A DNA stretch of 64,000 bases from assembly GCA_963677185.1 (NCBI GenBank), contig OY781889.1, positions 372,001 to 436,000 of the forward strand. Direction: 5' to 3'. A program made the position numbers and the translations under genes. This document shows, one piece after another, positions 7,862 through 17,294 of this stretch. Every line of letters starts with the position of its first letter. Position 1 is the stretch's first letter. The stretch is from G963677185 sp963677185 (GTDB taxonomy: Bacteria > Bacillota > Syntrophomonadia > Syntrophomonadales > Syntrophomonadaceae). The notes under the pieces were generated by a model, which saw only the letters and a program-made list of their open reading frames with translations, did not search any database and was not told the DNA's origin.

Positions 7862-10120
7862 CTAGTTATTCAAGTAGCTTACAATACCGTCCGCTATGGC
7901 CTGGGCGGCTTTTTGCTGGAAGGTGGCCGTGTTGAGCAGTTTTTCATCGAAGGTGTTGCTCATGAAAGCCACTTCCGCAAGAGCAGAAGGCATATTCGTG
8001 CGCCGCAGCACAGAGTAGTTGTTTTCCTTAACACCCCGGTTATTGGTTCCGCAGTAAGATATCAGTTTCTGATGGATAGCGGTAGCCAGGCCTTCTCTTT
8101 CCACCCGCTGCGCATACAGTTCGGGCTCGTCCAGGGGAGCGTAGAAATAAGTCTCGGTTCCATTTGCCGACGGGTTTTCATCAGTTGAATTGCTGTGAAT
8201 GGAAACAAACAGCGATGCGTTGATGCTGTTAGCCAAATCAGAGCGGTCCTCAAGGCCCATAGCGTAATCTTTGTCCCTGGTCATTTCGCATTTTATACCT
8301 TTCTTGACCAGAATATCCCTTACTTTCAAGGCTATCGCCAGGTTGATGTCCTTTTCATTGCTGAATGATCCTGGTGCACCACCATCATTGCCCCCATGTC
8401 CGGGGTCCAGAACCACTGCGCCAGTGGTGCTGCCCTTCGGCCATATCTTGGTCTTGTCGATTAGAACAACGTTTAGAGTTGTTCCTTCCGAACCGCTGAT
8501 AGCGAAGCTGGTGCGCCCCACATTATGAGTTTGAATCGAGAACACCGTGGAAGGATTATTGGTGCCAGACTCACTGATAGAGACCTTGTCAATTAAATAA
8601 TTGCTAAAGCTGTAGCTGCTATCTGCCATTCCCTGCCCGGTGTTGTTAATGGTAAGATTGACGATATTACCGCTCTGGCTGCCGCTGTATTCTACAGGGC
8701 AGAGAGTGCTAATCATAAGCCGTTCACCTACTGAACCGTAGTTTTCCCGGGCAATGCCGGTAATAAAGTTGGGAACGAAGAATACATAGCCCTGGCCTCC
8801 AGGCAAAGCCGTCGTTTGATACTTCACGCTGCTGGGAAGAGTGACTTCAATTATTGCTTTCTTGCCGTCATTGCGGGCGCTGGCTTTGAGCAATCCGGCA
8901 TCCCCCAGTGGTTCGCTGATTAAATTCAGCCCGCTGAAGTTAATATCTTCAAAAGCGTAGGTTACTTTGCCGCTGGACTCACTAATATCAGCGGTCACTT
9001 TCTTGTCGGCCTTAACCGTTAGCCTGATCCCTGAACTTTCCCGGACCATGGACATGGACAGGCTCTGGTTAACCTGGGGAACCGGGGTGACCGGGGTGAC
9101 CGGAACCACCGGCGGAGTTACCGGGTCAGTATCAGTATCGGTGTCGTCAGGCACCGGAGTAACCGGATCTGGTTCAGGCGTTTCCTCTTCGGGTATGGAA
9201 ATGGAAGCTATGCTGTTGGCGCCGTCCCATTCCACTGTCCCCCCCAGGGCTTCACCGGCAAAACGCAGCGGCACCAGGGTGCGCTCTCTGACGATCTTTG
9301 CAGGCACATCAATGGTCCACAGCTTGCCGTTCACAATCGGACAGGTGGAGTTAAGCGGCAGAGTGATAGAATCATTGCCTCTGGAGGCAAATACGGTTTT
9401 AGTATTGTTGTCATAATTAACGGTAGCCCCGGCCGATTCGAATATAACCCTTAATGGTACGAGGATGCGATTCTGCTCAACCATGGGGGCCACGTCAAAT
9501 GAAAGCTGGCTGCCGTTTAATACCACTTTAATACCCTGGGCGCCGGATGATTCTGACGGCGCTGGCGTTACGGCCGCGTCTGTTGGCGGACTGGGTTCTG
9601 AAACGGGAGTTGAAGAACTGGAACTGGACTGGCCGCTAACATTGACCATGTCTGAACGAACATAAACCAGGGAGCCACTGGGAGTGATCCCCTGGTACCA
9701 GTCGCCGCTTTTACCGGTCATTAGCATGATGAAACCATTGCTGACTTGCCCCAGGGCTTGATAATCGGTTCCCGGTCCGCTGCGCAGGTTGACGCTTTCT
9801 CTGACAACCGTTATACAGGGCGCGTTAGTGGCAGCCTCCATAAGATCCCAGCGAATCCAGCCCGAATACTTATCGCTGGCCACCTGGCACCATTCACCCT
9901 GTTCAGATACGATTTGCACGAAATGCCCTCGTTCGAGGGTTCCAGCAATTCCGGCTTCAGTGCTGGGCCCGGTTCTGACATTTACCTTATCGCCCGACAC
10001 CTGGGCAAGTTTAGCCATTGCAGGGGCGGTCATTCCCAGAGATATTATGAAGGTGAACACGATGGCCATAGCCACACATTTCCTGATTTGGCGGTTTTTA
10101 TGCTTTATCATACTTAACAT
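7862..10120 (-). CDS. Secreted N-acetylmuramoyl-L-alanine amidase with SH3b, CuAO-N-like and AMIN domains
   Basis: 752-residue cell wall hydrolase that cleaves the amide bond between muramic acid and the stem peptide. Domain order: signal peptide (about 1-36), two SH3b repeats with VNVRTGPS and VNLRSGPG (37-160), and a Ser/Pro linker. Next come a copper-amine-oxidase-N-like stalk repeat (about 205-320) and a Pro/Asp/Thr-rich linker of VTPV-type repeats. An AMIN-like beta domain (350-560) precedes the C-terminal Amidase_3 catalytic domain. The catalytic domain shows VVLDPGHGG, the Glu in EKDIN, HSNS and AEVAFMSN, which are the zinc ligands and catalytic Glu. GAGG lies 5 bases before ATG 10120. 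It is monocistronic, ending at the bidirectional terminator. A sporulation or daughter-cell separation role is possible but not shown. Confidence 0.92.
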   Translation of the reverse strand: MLSMIKHKNRQIRKCVAMAIVFTFIISLGMTAPAMAKLAQVSGDKVNVRTGPSTEAGIAGTLERGHFVQIVSEQGEWCQVASDKYSGWIRWDLMEAATNAPCITVVRESVNLRSGPGTDYQALGQVSNGFIMLMTGKSGDWYQGITPSGSLVYVRSDMVNVSGQSSSSSSTPVSEPSPPTDAAVTPAPSESSGAQGIKVVLNGSQLSFDVAPMVEQNRILVPLRVIFESAGATVNYDNNTKTVFASRGNDSITLPLNSTCPIVNGKLWTIDVPAKIVRERTLVPLRFAGEALGGTVEWDGANSIASISIPEEETPEPDPVTPVPDDTDTDTDPVTPPVVPVTPVTPVPQVNQSLSMSMVRESSGIRLTVKADKKVTADISESSGKVTYAFEDINFSGLNLISEPLGDAGLLKASARNDGKKAIIEVTLPSSVKYQTTALPGGQGYVFFVPNFITGIARENYGSVGERLMISTLCPVEYSGSQSGNIVNLTINNTGQGMADSSYSFSNYLIDKVSISESGTNNPSTVFSIQTHNVGRTSFAISGSEGTTLNVVLIDKTKIWPKGSTTGAVVLDPGHGGNDGGAPGSFSNEKDINLAIALKVRDILVKKGIKCEMTRDKDYAMGLEDRSDLANSINASLFVSIHSNSTDENPSANGTETYFYAPLDEPELYAQRVEREGLATAIHQKLISYCGTNNRGVKENNYSVLRRTNMPSALAEVAFMSNTFDEKLLNTATFQQKAAQAIADGIVSYLNN

Positions 10121-10367
10121 TTTAGCCTCTTTTCAGTGTTATAACCCTACAGTAGTCGTAAAGCCACACATTCAAGGCAAAAAGTGCCTTATACAACCAA
10201 TATTAATTGATGAATTGAGCTTTGTAAAGCTTTTACATGTCCAAATATTAGGTGCTGGGGCATAATTAATCAAATTTTAATCACTTTTTCCTCACTAAAT
10301 GACAGTTTTTAGCCATATTATCGCCAAATACCTCAAACCAGCGGATGATTACGGGATTACGGACTAC

Positions 10368-12206
10368 CTACCAGGCGATTCTGCCCAGGATGCGCTCTGA
10401 ATCAGAACCGTATACCGCTACTGGCCGGTAATCATTGCTTTCCGGACTGGAAGATACCCGGCAGGGAATGCACACCGGCTCCAAAACGCGTTTTCCAGTA
10501 TCGCTTATCGCAAACTGCTGAGTATATATGAATGTATCCCTATCGGGAGGATTATCGTTGCCTCCAAAAGAAAAATTTCCCAGACTGTACACTATATACC
10601 GATCTTGATATAATTCAACCGGCTGGATAACATGCGGTCCGTGCCCCAAAACCAGGTCGGCGCCGCAGTCCACTGCCCACCGGCCCAGGCTGCGCTGCGT
10701 ATCCGATGGAACTGTGCTGCCTTCATCTCCCCAGTGAAAGCTTACTATTACCAGATCGCAGTCCTGCTGCAGCGAGCCCACTTCGGCCTGGATCTCCCCG
10801 GTCAACTGGCCGATATCAACGCCGTTTTCCAGAGGGCCCTGTACGTTGTATCCGGCCATAGCCACTGAACATCCGTTTATTTGCCTGAAGCTGAACTCCC
10901 CATAGCCGAAATGCATGATCCCGCAACTGTCCAGGGCGCTGCAGGTGTCGTTAAAACCTGGTTGCAAATAATCATAGGTGTGATTATTTGCCAGATTGAC
11001 CGCTTCAATGCTCCCCTGGTTCAGAATCCGGGCGTAATCCGGCGGCCCTTTCAGATAGAACGGCTGCGGCTGATGGCTTTTGTCAGCCGTGTTTTGCTCC
11101 AGTGTAAAGGCATTTTCAAGATTGGCGATGGTCAGGTCATCCTTCTGAAGAAAGGGTGCAACCCCGGCAAAAAAGTAAGCATAGTCGCCGTTATGAAGAA
11201 TGAGGCGCTGGTCGAAACCCGGGTTGCCACCCAGGGTGCAATCACCCACTGCGCTGATTTTGACGACCTTGTCAGAAGGGGCGGTCTCTAAAGCATCTGC
11301 GGACTTCACGCCGTAGAACAGCTGCTTCAGCCAGTTGAAAGCCGAATCCAGCAACTGCTCCCAAAATGCAAGGGTTTGGGGGCTCCCGGCCGGCGTTATT
11401 GAACTCTTTGCATTACCAGGCGGGCTGCTGGCGGGTGGCTTCTGGCCGGCAGCATCCGGACTCACGGCCGCAGGTTCCAGGCGGATCGCTGGTGCATAAT
11501 CACGGTAATTCGGCTCGTTGAAGTGCCACCACTCGCTGTGAATGCTTTCAAAACCGGCCTGTTCCATAATAATTTGCAGGATGCGGGCATCGGCTCCTTT
11601 GATGGCAGTAACATCGTTGTAATCGCGGTCCGCCAGACCCGAAAAGTCGTCAAATGTGCTGGGCATGGCCAGTTCTTGCCCAGCAGCGCTGACCAGGGTC
11701 ACATCCACCGCCGCCCCCCGGGTGTGGTTGGAAAATCCCGATGCCGGGTTTACCAGGCAGTCAGGGTTGGGATTGGCTGCCCATAAAGCTTCCTGCACCT
11801 TTTGAGGACGATAAGCGTCCCACAGCTTCAGGCGGTAGCCCTGCCCGGCGGCAATTTTCACGGCTTGCACCAATTTGTCGGCGCATCCTTTGCGCAGATA
11901 TGCGGTATTATTCGAATACAACTGCCGGCCAGACAGGTTGGCAGCGGTAGCATAAGGCAGTTCCACGATGAGATCGGGGATGTAGGAATTGAGCTCTACA
12001 AATGCGTCGGAAGGCGCTTCAGCGGGATTGGCAGCGGCAAAAGCTATTTGCTGAACTTCAGCCGCCCTGGCAGGAGCCGAAGGAATCGTTAGCAAAGCCG
12101 GCCCCAGCAAAGCTATTAAAAGCGCTGCAATCAGCCAGCTCCGGCCAACCGGTGCTTTGTTGCTGGCATCCGGCTTTAATTCCCTGCATTCTGTTGACAT
12201 TCTCAT
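10368..12206 (-). CDS. Fusion of VanX-type D-Ala-D-Ala dipeptidase and PGA_cap (CapA-like) domain
   Basis: 612-residue exported protein. A signal or anchor segment (about 22-48) precedes an M15 dipeptidase domain (about 65-245). That domain has the zinc motif SNHTRGAAVD and catalytic EWWHF, as in VanX/DdpX enzymes, which hydrolyse D-Ala-D-Ala. A Pro/Ser linker leads to a metallophosphatase-like PGA_cap domain (about 310-600) with GDCTLGG, NLENAFT, NLANNHTYDY, FHWGDE, GHGPHVIQP and YSLGNFSFGG. CapA-type domains belong to poly-gamma-glutamate synthesis or release but are widely found alone. It is 20 bases downstream of the FtsA-like gene and co-directional. Having both catalytic sets intact in one chain is unusual. 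Because the protein is exported, wall remodelling is more likely than vancomycin resistance. Confidence 0.87.
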   Translation of the reverse strand: MRMSTECRELKPDASNKAPVGRSWLIAALLIALLGPALLTIPSAPARAAEVQQIAFAAANPAEAPSDAFVELNSYIPDLIVELPYATAANLSGRQLYSNNTAYLRKGCADKLVQAVKIAAGQGYRLKLWDAYRPQKVQEALWAANPNPDCLVNPASGFSNHTRGAAVDVTLVSAAGQELAMPSTFDDFSGLADRDYNDVTAIKGADARILQIIMEQAGFESIHSEWWHFNEPNYRDYAPAIRLEPAAVSPDAAGQKPPASSPPGNAKSSITPAGSPQTLAFWEQLLDSAFNWLKQLFYGVKSADALETAPSDKVVKISAVGDCTLGGNPGFDQRLILHNGDYAYFFAGVAPFLQKDDLTIANLENAFTLEQNTADKSHQPQPFYLKGPPDYARILNQGSIEAVNLANNHTYDYLQPGFNDTCSALDSCGIMHFGYGEFSFRQINGCSVAMAGYNVQGPLENGVDIGQLTGEIQAEVGSLQQDCDLVIVSFHWGDEGSTVPSDTQRSLGRWAVDCGADLVLGHGPHVIQPVELYQDRYIVYSLGNFSFGGNDNPPDRDTFIYTQQFAISDTGKRVLEPVCIPCRVSSSPESNDYRPVAVYGSDSERILGRIAW

Positions 12207-12226
12207 TGATTTCTCCGTGCGGCGTC

Positions 12227-14356
12227 CTAGTCCCAGCGCAGTTCAATCACGCTGTTTTCGAAAACCGGCGTCGTAAATCCTGCCGCCTCACCGTTTACGG
12301 TCATTACCAGCTTGCCATTAGACCGGGCCTTGAAGTCGATAACCTTAAAAACATCGCTTAAAATGGCACTCTGGATAATTTTATCAACCTGCAGCCTCAT
12401 ACCTGACTGAAGCGGATCAGAACTTTGAACTGGCCTGGAATCTGCGGTTATCCGGCATGTATACCCGGGCAGTTCGCAATCCTGGCCGTTCACATTCACT
12501 CGCAGGCTTATCATCGCCAGGTCGGGCCCTATGACATCTCTAATCAAGGGCATATCCCGCCTGATTTCACATTCTATAACCGAATCCATCTGGATCTCGT
12601 CATTCAGCCCGGCGGCCTGGCCGTTGACCTTGATGTTGACCGGGGCCCATTCCAGGCGTTTTTCCTCTTCGTTGATATAAAACCGGTAGTAGCTTGATTC
12701 TAACCATAACTCATCTATGTCGTTTTCCTTGAGAAGCTCCTTAATTATCCGGGGGTGGCGGATTTCCACCTTGGCCCGATCGGGTATTTCCAGGCTGCGG
12801 TTGGCAATCTCGCCGTTAATCAGGATGGTTTGCTTAATTTCCACGCGCTTGCCATTCAAGGTGACAAATCCGGATTTCCCGGAAACCAGGTCTCTTACTT
12901 TCACGCTGGCGTCTTTCCCGTCCTGGCCTTTCTCGAAATCGATCCGGTTGCCCGTATAGACCGGTGAATCAAAGGCCGCTTCCTGGCCGTTAATAGTTAT
13001 GACCGGCTGGCTGCCCATGTCGCCCTTGTAAAACTTCACTTCGCCGTTAATTTCTATGGCTTTGCCCAGTCCGGGGCGTCCAAAAATGTGATTAAGCGCA
13101 ATTCCTGCGCTCAAAAGGGCCTTGCCCACATCCATGGCTCCAGCATTCCAAATGGCCAGTTCTCTGCCGTTCACATTGACTTTGAACAACGGCAGGGGTT
13201 CTTTCTCGATGGAAGTGTAAGCTATGCCCAGAGGGGTTATTCCCTGGGCCCCATTTAGGAAATCTATCGAGGTCGAAACCCGTTTGGCGGTTTTATTGGT
13301 TCGCAAGCCCACGCGGTTGTATGGAAGTTCCATGCTTTCCGCCAGGGTGCGGGGCAGGCCGGGGGTCAGGCTTCCTCCCCCCACGCATATCACCGCATCG
13401 GGCGCTTTGCCGTTAAGAACCATTATGTGGCTGGAAACCTCCAGCACCAGCTGCCTGATAACCGGTTCCAGACCATTCACAATTTCAGAACTGCTGGCTT
13501 CGATCTCATTGCCTAATATATCGGTCATTTTCACGATTTCTTGATTGTCCAGGCTGCACTTGACCTCTTCGGCATCGGAAAAGTCCATCAAATATTCGCG
13601 GGCGATCTGTTCAGTCAATTCATCCCCGCCTATGGGCACCATGGCGTATGCAAATACATTGCCGTCTTTGACAATGGCAATATCCGATGTACCGGCTCCG
13701 ATATCCACCAGGGCCAGGTTTAATATCCTCATATTGGGAGGTACTGCTATGGACATAGCGGCAATCGGCTCCAGAGTCATGCTGTGCACGTCCAGCCCGG
13801 CGCGTTTCAATGCTGAAAAAAGACTGTCCACCACCACGCGGGGCAGAAAAGTGGCAATCACTTCTACAGATTTCTTCTCTCCGACCTGGCCGACCAGATT
13901 GCCGATTTCCTGGCCTTCGAGCCGGTAGCAAATAACGCTGTAGCCCACACAAAAATAATTATCCTGATCTTTGCCCTGTTCCTCCCGGGCCAGTTTGATC
14001 TGGGCCTGCTGCACCGCTTCAATTTCCAGGGCCAGGCATTGATTGCGGCCCATTTCCGTGGCGCCCTCATCGAAGACTTCAGCTATTCCCCGGGCCGTCT
14101 TTAGCGCCCTCCCGGCTGCTGCCACCGCTGCTGTTTCCAGCGTTATGCCCTGCCGTTCCTCCAGACGCCGCTTGATCTCGATGATTACATCGGCCACTGC
14201 TTCCACATCGTGGATCTGTCCGTCCAGCATAGCCCTGGTGCTGTGCTCTATCAGCTCCGCATCCAGAACCTCGAATCCAGTTGCGGTTTTCTTCATTATC
14301 AAGCCGATGACTTTCCTGGTGCCTATGTCCAGTGCAAAAATACTGTCACCCATCAT
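12227..14356 (-). CDS. FtsA/PilM-like actin-fold ATPase with C-terminal beta-repeat tail
   Basis: About 709 residues. Residues 1-400 form an FtsA-type actin-like ATPase: IFALDIGTRKVIG phosphate-1 loop, LALVDIGAGTSDIAI phosphate-2 loop, GGDELT and the adenosine motif VICVGGGS. The remaining roughly 300 residues contain at least five modules built around a V-x-V/I-NG turn, some ending PV-x-x-x-N-x-I. This tail is absent from canonical FtsA (about 420 residues). An in-frame extension to 14668 lacks a ribosome binding site; GAGGAGG precedes ATG 14356 with a long 12-base spacer, and a second ATG follows at 14353. There is no ftsZ or ftsQ next to it. It lies between the TagA gene and the VanX-like fusion, suggesting an envelope or division-linked role. 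Confidence 0.82.
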   Translation of the reverse strand: MMGDSIFALDIGTRKVIGLIMKKTATGFEVLDAELIEHSTRAMLDGQIHDVEAVADVIIEIKRRLEERQGITLETAAVAAAGRALKTARGIAEVFDEGATEMGRNQCLALEIEAVQQAQIKLAREEQGKDQDNYFCVGYSVICYRLEGQEIGNLVGQVGEKKSVEVIATFLPRVVVDSLFSALKRAGLDVHSMTLEPIAAMSIAVPPNMRILNLALVDIGAGTSDIAIVKDGNVFAYAMVPIGGDELTEQIAREYLMDFSDAEEVKCSLDNQEIVKMTDILGNEIEASSSEIVNGLEPVIRQLVLEVSSHIMVLNGKAPDAVICVGGGSLTPGLPRTLAESMELPYNRVGLRTNKTAKRVSTSIDFLNGAQGITPLGIAYTSIEKEPLPLFKVNVNGRELAIWNAGAMDVGKALLSAGIALNHIFGRPGLGKAIEINGEVKFYKGDMGSQPVITINGQEAAFDSPVYTGNRIDFEKGQDGKDASVKVRDLVSGKSGFVTLNGKRVEIKQTILINGEIANRSLEIPDRAKVEIRHPRIIKELLKENDIDELWLESSYYRFYINEEEKRLEWAPVNIKVNGQAAGLNDEIQMDSVIECEIRRDMPLIRDVIGPDLAMISLRVNVNGQDCELPGYTCRITADSRPVQSSDPLQSGMRLQVDKIIQSAILSDVFKVIDFKARSNGKLVMTVNGEAAGFTTPVFENSVIELRWD

Positions 14357-14487
14357 GCTTTGGCCAAACCTCCTCAATAAAACACCGGTAAAATATGTAG
14401 CATATACATTCCTGTACGAGTAATTCAGCCTGTTTAACAATTGTTGGCCATATTTCCAGGCCTGCCGGCGCCGGCTGTCAGCGCCGC

Positions 14488-15219
14488 TTATCCCCGGCCA
14501 TGCCTGATCACCGCCATTACAAACCGGGGCAAAACCAGCTGCCGCTGCCACCGGGACGGCTCCTTGAGCAAACGGTACAGCCACTCCAGGTGCAGCCTGA
14601 TTGTCCAGGCCGGCGCCCTTTTCTTGTCTCCGGATATAACATCGAAGCTGCCCCCCACTCCCATACACAGGGGGACAGACAATTCCTGCTGGTGGGCCGC
14701 AATCCAGTATTCCTGCTTGGGAATGCCCAGGGCTGCGAAAAGCAGGTCAGGAGAAAGAGCGCGAATTTGCTGAAGCAAAGCGGGCTCTTCTTCGGCCGAA
14801 AAATAGCCGTCCCGGCATCCTGCGATCTGCAGGCCTGGATACATTTGCTGCAGCTTCTGTCCAGCCCGTTCGGCTACTCCCGGAGCTGCGCCCAGCAGAA
14901 ACACCCTCCATCCCCTTGTGCAGGCCTCTGCACAGAGTTTCATCAACATATCTATGCCGGTTACTCGCTCCGGGAAGTTGTATCCCAGCCGCCGGCCCGC
15001 CCATACCGTTCCGATCCCGTCCGGGACGACCAGATCTACCCGGTTTATTAGCTCCATCAGCCTCGCTTCCGTCTGGGCCTGGTATATCATTTCGGCATTG
15101 AGGGTAATCACCTGCGACGCACAGCGTGATTCCACCAGTTCAACCGCAGCAGCCACGGCCTGCAGTTCGTCTACCTGGTCAACCGTACAACCCAATATAC
15201 GGGCGGCGTTGCGCTTCAT
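14488..15219 (-). CDS. tagA: WecG/TagA/CpsF-family glycosyltransferase
   Basis: Inverting glycosyltransferase of about 243 residues. TagA-type members transfer N-acetylmannosamine to undecaprenyl-PP-GlcNAc for wall teichoic acid linkage units. Family motifs seen are TLNAEMIYQAQ, VVPDGIGTVWAGRRLG, FLLGAAPGVAERA, ALGIPKQEYWI and a C-terminal LHLEWLYRLLKEP. GGAG lies 6 bases before ATG 15219, which starts MKRNAARILG; the ATG at 15225 touches the ribosome binding site and is less likely. It is first in a co-directional set with the FtsA-like and VanX-like genes. The exact acceptor sugar lipid is not determined from sequence, and no teichoic acid polymerase is nearby. Confidence 0.9.
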   Translation of the reverse strand: MKRNAARILGCTVDQVDELQAVAAAVELVESRCASQVITLNAEMIYQAQTEARLMELINRVDLVVPDGIGTVWAGRRLGYNFPERVTGIDMLMKLCAEACTRGWRVFLLGAAPGVAERAGQKLQQMYPGLQIAGCRDGYFSAEEEPALLQQIRALSPDLLFAALGIPKQEYWIAAHQQELSVPLCMGVGGSFDVISGDKKRAPAWTIRLHLEWLYRLLKEPSRWQRQLVLPRFVMAVIRHGRG

Positions 15220-15386
15220 TTTCATCTCCGCTCAATCCAGTTTCTCGCCTGCGCCTGCAGTTTACCTACCTGCGATTCATCAGGCCACTGCTACTAATTG
15301 TATATAATCAACCGGCAAATTGCTAATCAAAACCAATGCATATGCTATAATAAGCTTTGCGTAAACAAGCAGGATGGTGAGAATGG

Positions 15387-16028
15387 ATGCAAGTTGCAGC
15401 AATTTTTGCAAGCGCTTTCGTGGTAGGATTGACCGGAGCTATGATACCCGGGCCTTTGCTTACTTCAATTATTGCGGAGAGCACCCGGCGGGGCTGGACA
15501 GCCGGCCCCCTGGTAACCCTGGGCCATGGAATGCTGGAGCTGGCGTTAATAATGGCGGTTATGGCGGGTCTGGCTGTTTTTCTGACCAACCAGGCCGTGG
15601 TCTCGGTAATTGCAGTCCTGGGAGGCAGCTTCCTGCTGTACCTGGGTTATGCGACCTGCCGGGAAGCCCTGGCCGTTAAGATCGAGCTTCGCATGGATTC
15701 AGCCGAAATTCCCAGCAGCCTTCATCCGGTTCTGGCCGGCATTCTCATCAGCCTTTCCAACCCCACCTGGATACTCTGGTGGGCTACTATCGGCCTGACT
15801 TACCTGACCCTGGCCATGAATTACGGCTGGAGCGGTGTTCTAATCTTCTTTTGCGGACATATAATGGCGGATCTTTCCTGGCATACCCTGGTATCCAGCA
15901 TGGTGGCCGGCGGCCGGAACTTTCTGAATCCGCGCATATTTAATGGCATCCTGGCTTTCTGCGGACTCTTTTTGCTGGCCATGGGAGGATTCTTTCTGTA
16001 TACCGGCATAACGCTGCTTATTGGCTAG
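15387..16028 (+). CDS. LysE/RhtB-family amino acid exporter
   Basis: 213-residue polytopic membrane protein with six predicted helices and the LysE signature GAMIPGPLLTSII near the N-terminus, plus GHGMLELALI, GGSFLLYLGY and SLSNPTWILWW. These transporters export amino acids or related metabolites driven by proton motive force. The ATG at 15387 has an upstream GGTGAG. A TATAAT lies at 15346-15351 but its -35 is poor. It is divergent from tagA and alone in its direction until the Fe-S protein. The substrate is unknown. Confidence 0.88.
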   Translation: MQVAAIFASAFVVGLTGAMIPGPLLTSIIAESTRRGWTAGPLVTLGHGMLELALIMAVMAGLAVFLTNQAVVSVIAVLGGSFLLYLGYATCREALAVKIELRMDSAEIPSSLHPVLAGILISLSNPTWILWWATIGLTYLTLAMNYGWSGVLIFFCGHIMADLSWHTLVSSMVAGGRNFLNPRIFNGILAFCGLFLLAMGGFFLYTGITLLIG

Positions 16029-16142
16029 CAGACAGCTCCGTTCTTGATGGTTGTGACCGCGATTGATACTCAATAATTCATTATGCAGCACCTTTTTATC
16101 CTGGGCCCCGGCCCGAAAATCATTTGCTATGGAGATTTTGAC

Positions 16143-17171
16143 TTGAACCAATCAGCCATTATAGCAGCAACAATAATTGGCAGCCTTATGCTTTTGGGGC
16201 TGCTTGTTTACATCTACCTGGAAAGAGGCTTGCTTCCCCGGCAATCCACCCGGGATTTCTGGTCTCTTTCCACTATGCCCTGGTACAAAAAACTGGAAGG
16301 GTACATATACGGAAGCCGTGCGGAATGGTATCTCAAGCCTGCGACCTGGAAATGGGTGCACCGGCTTACCAGCCTGTGGGGCGAAGAAACCGGGAACACC
16401 TACCATTCGAAGGTGCTGGTGCTGGATGACGCCCGCAAGCTGGTGCGTTTGAACCGGCCGGTCGAGTTCCGCCGCATGGATCACGTGCTTCCCTATCCCA
16501 TCGCCCGGGATCTAATATTGTCCGGGCCTGGCCAAAAAATTGCTGTTTTCGAATGCCCCTGCCGGGCTAACAGCCCCAATCCCTGCTTGCCGGTTGATGT
16601 TTGCCTGGCAGTGGGAGAGCCCTTCGCATCTTTTATCGTGGAGCACAATCCCGGAAAAGCCCGTTTCATAAGCTGCGAGGAAGCGGTGGATATCGTCGAG
16701 GCCGAAGAAAAACGCGGACACATTCATACCGCCTGGTTCAAGGACGCCATGCACGACCGTTTCTATGCTCTATGCAACTGCTGCGGCTGCTGCTGCCTGG
16801 GCATGCAGTCATTTAAACGAGGCGTGCCCAGGCTGACCCACTCCGGCTATATGCCGGTCCTGACCGAATCGGAAATGGAATGCAACGGCTGCGGGCTGTG
16901 TGTCAAAAAATGCCTGTTCAAAGCAATAGGTATTGAGGGCGATGATAATTGCGCATCTCTGCAGACTGATATAGATCAATGCGAATGCCACCTGCTGGCG
17001 CCGGGCAAAAATATAAAGGTCCGAATCGATCCGGACCTTTGCATGGGCTGCGGCGGGTGTGTCTCCCTGTGCCCCAGGAACGCCCTGGAACTGCAGCGTG
17101 ATCCTGCCAGGCTCATGCCCATGAATTTGGAATGGCTTGTGTCGGGAGAACCTGCGTCTGAAGCTGACTAG
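16143..17171 (+). CDS. Membrane-anchored multi-cluster Fe-S protein
   Basis: About 342 residues. One N-terminal membrane helix is followed by a cytoplasmic domain rich in cysteines: CPCRANSPNPCLPVDVC, an unusual CNCCGCCC run, CNGCGLCVKKC and CMGCGGCVSLCP. The last two are classical 4Fe-4S ferredoxin motifs; the second is a standard CX2CX2CX3CP and the first lacks the final Pro. An in-frame ATG exists at 16083, but GGAG lies 8 bases before a TTG at 16143 and that start places the helix right at the N-terminus. Convergent with mrnC and its zinc-ribbon neighbour. Proteins of this kind occur in anaerobic Clostridia and presumably carry low-potential electrons. The partner is unknown. Confidence 0.8.
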   Translation: MNQSAIIAATIIGSLMLLGLLVYIYLERGLLPRQSTRDFWSLSTMPWYKKLEGYIYGSRAEWYLKPATWKWVHRLTSLWGEETGNTYHSKVLVLDDARKLVRLNRPVEFRRMDHVLPYPIARDLILSGPGQKIAVFECPCRANSPNPCLPVDVCLAVGEPFASFIVEHNPGKARFISCEEAVDIVEAEEKRGHIHTAWFKDAMHDRFYALCNCCGCCCLGMQSFKRGVPRLTHSGYMPVLTESEMECNGCGLCVKKCLFKAIGIEGDDNCASLQTDIDQCECHLLAPGKNIKVRIDPDLCMGCGGCVSLCPRNALELQRDPARLMPMNLEWLVSGEPASEAD

Positions 17172-17294
17172 AACGAAATTACATCCTCCGGTCGGCGTTA
17201 TTTTTTCCACAAATGCTCGCTCTTGCCTTCATAAGGGCAAGAAGAAACGAATAGCGGGAACTAGCCGGTCAGAGCAAAACTTTAACCTTATTGG

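Noticed and set aside
10121..10367. c-di-AMP riboswitch upstream of the amidase, expected from other Firmicute wall hydrolases
   Set aside because: The conserved ydaO core sequences were not found in this spacer.
12227..14668. Long N-terminal extension of the FtsA-like protein to 14668
   Set aside because: The extra 104 residues are low-complexity, overlap the end of tagA in another frame, and lack a ribosome binding site; GAGGAGG points to 14356.
17221..17242. Inverted repeat TCTTGCC/GGCAAGA as a terminator between the Fe-S protein and zinc-ribbon gene
   Set aside because: No T tract on either side; stem only 7 bp. It may still stop transcription weakly.
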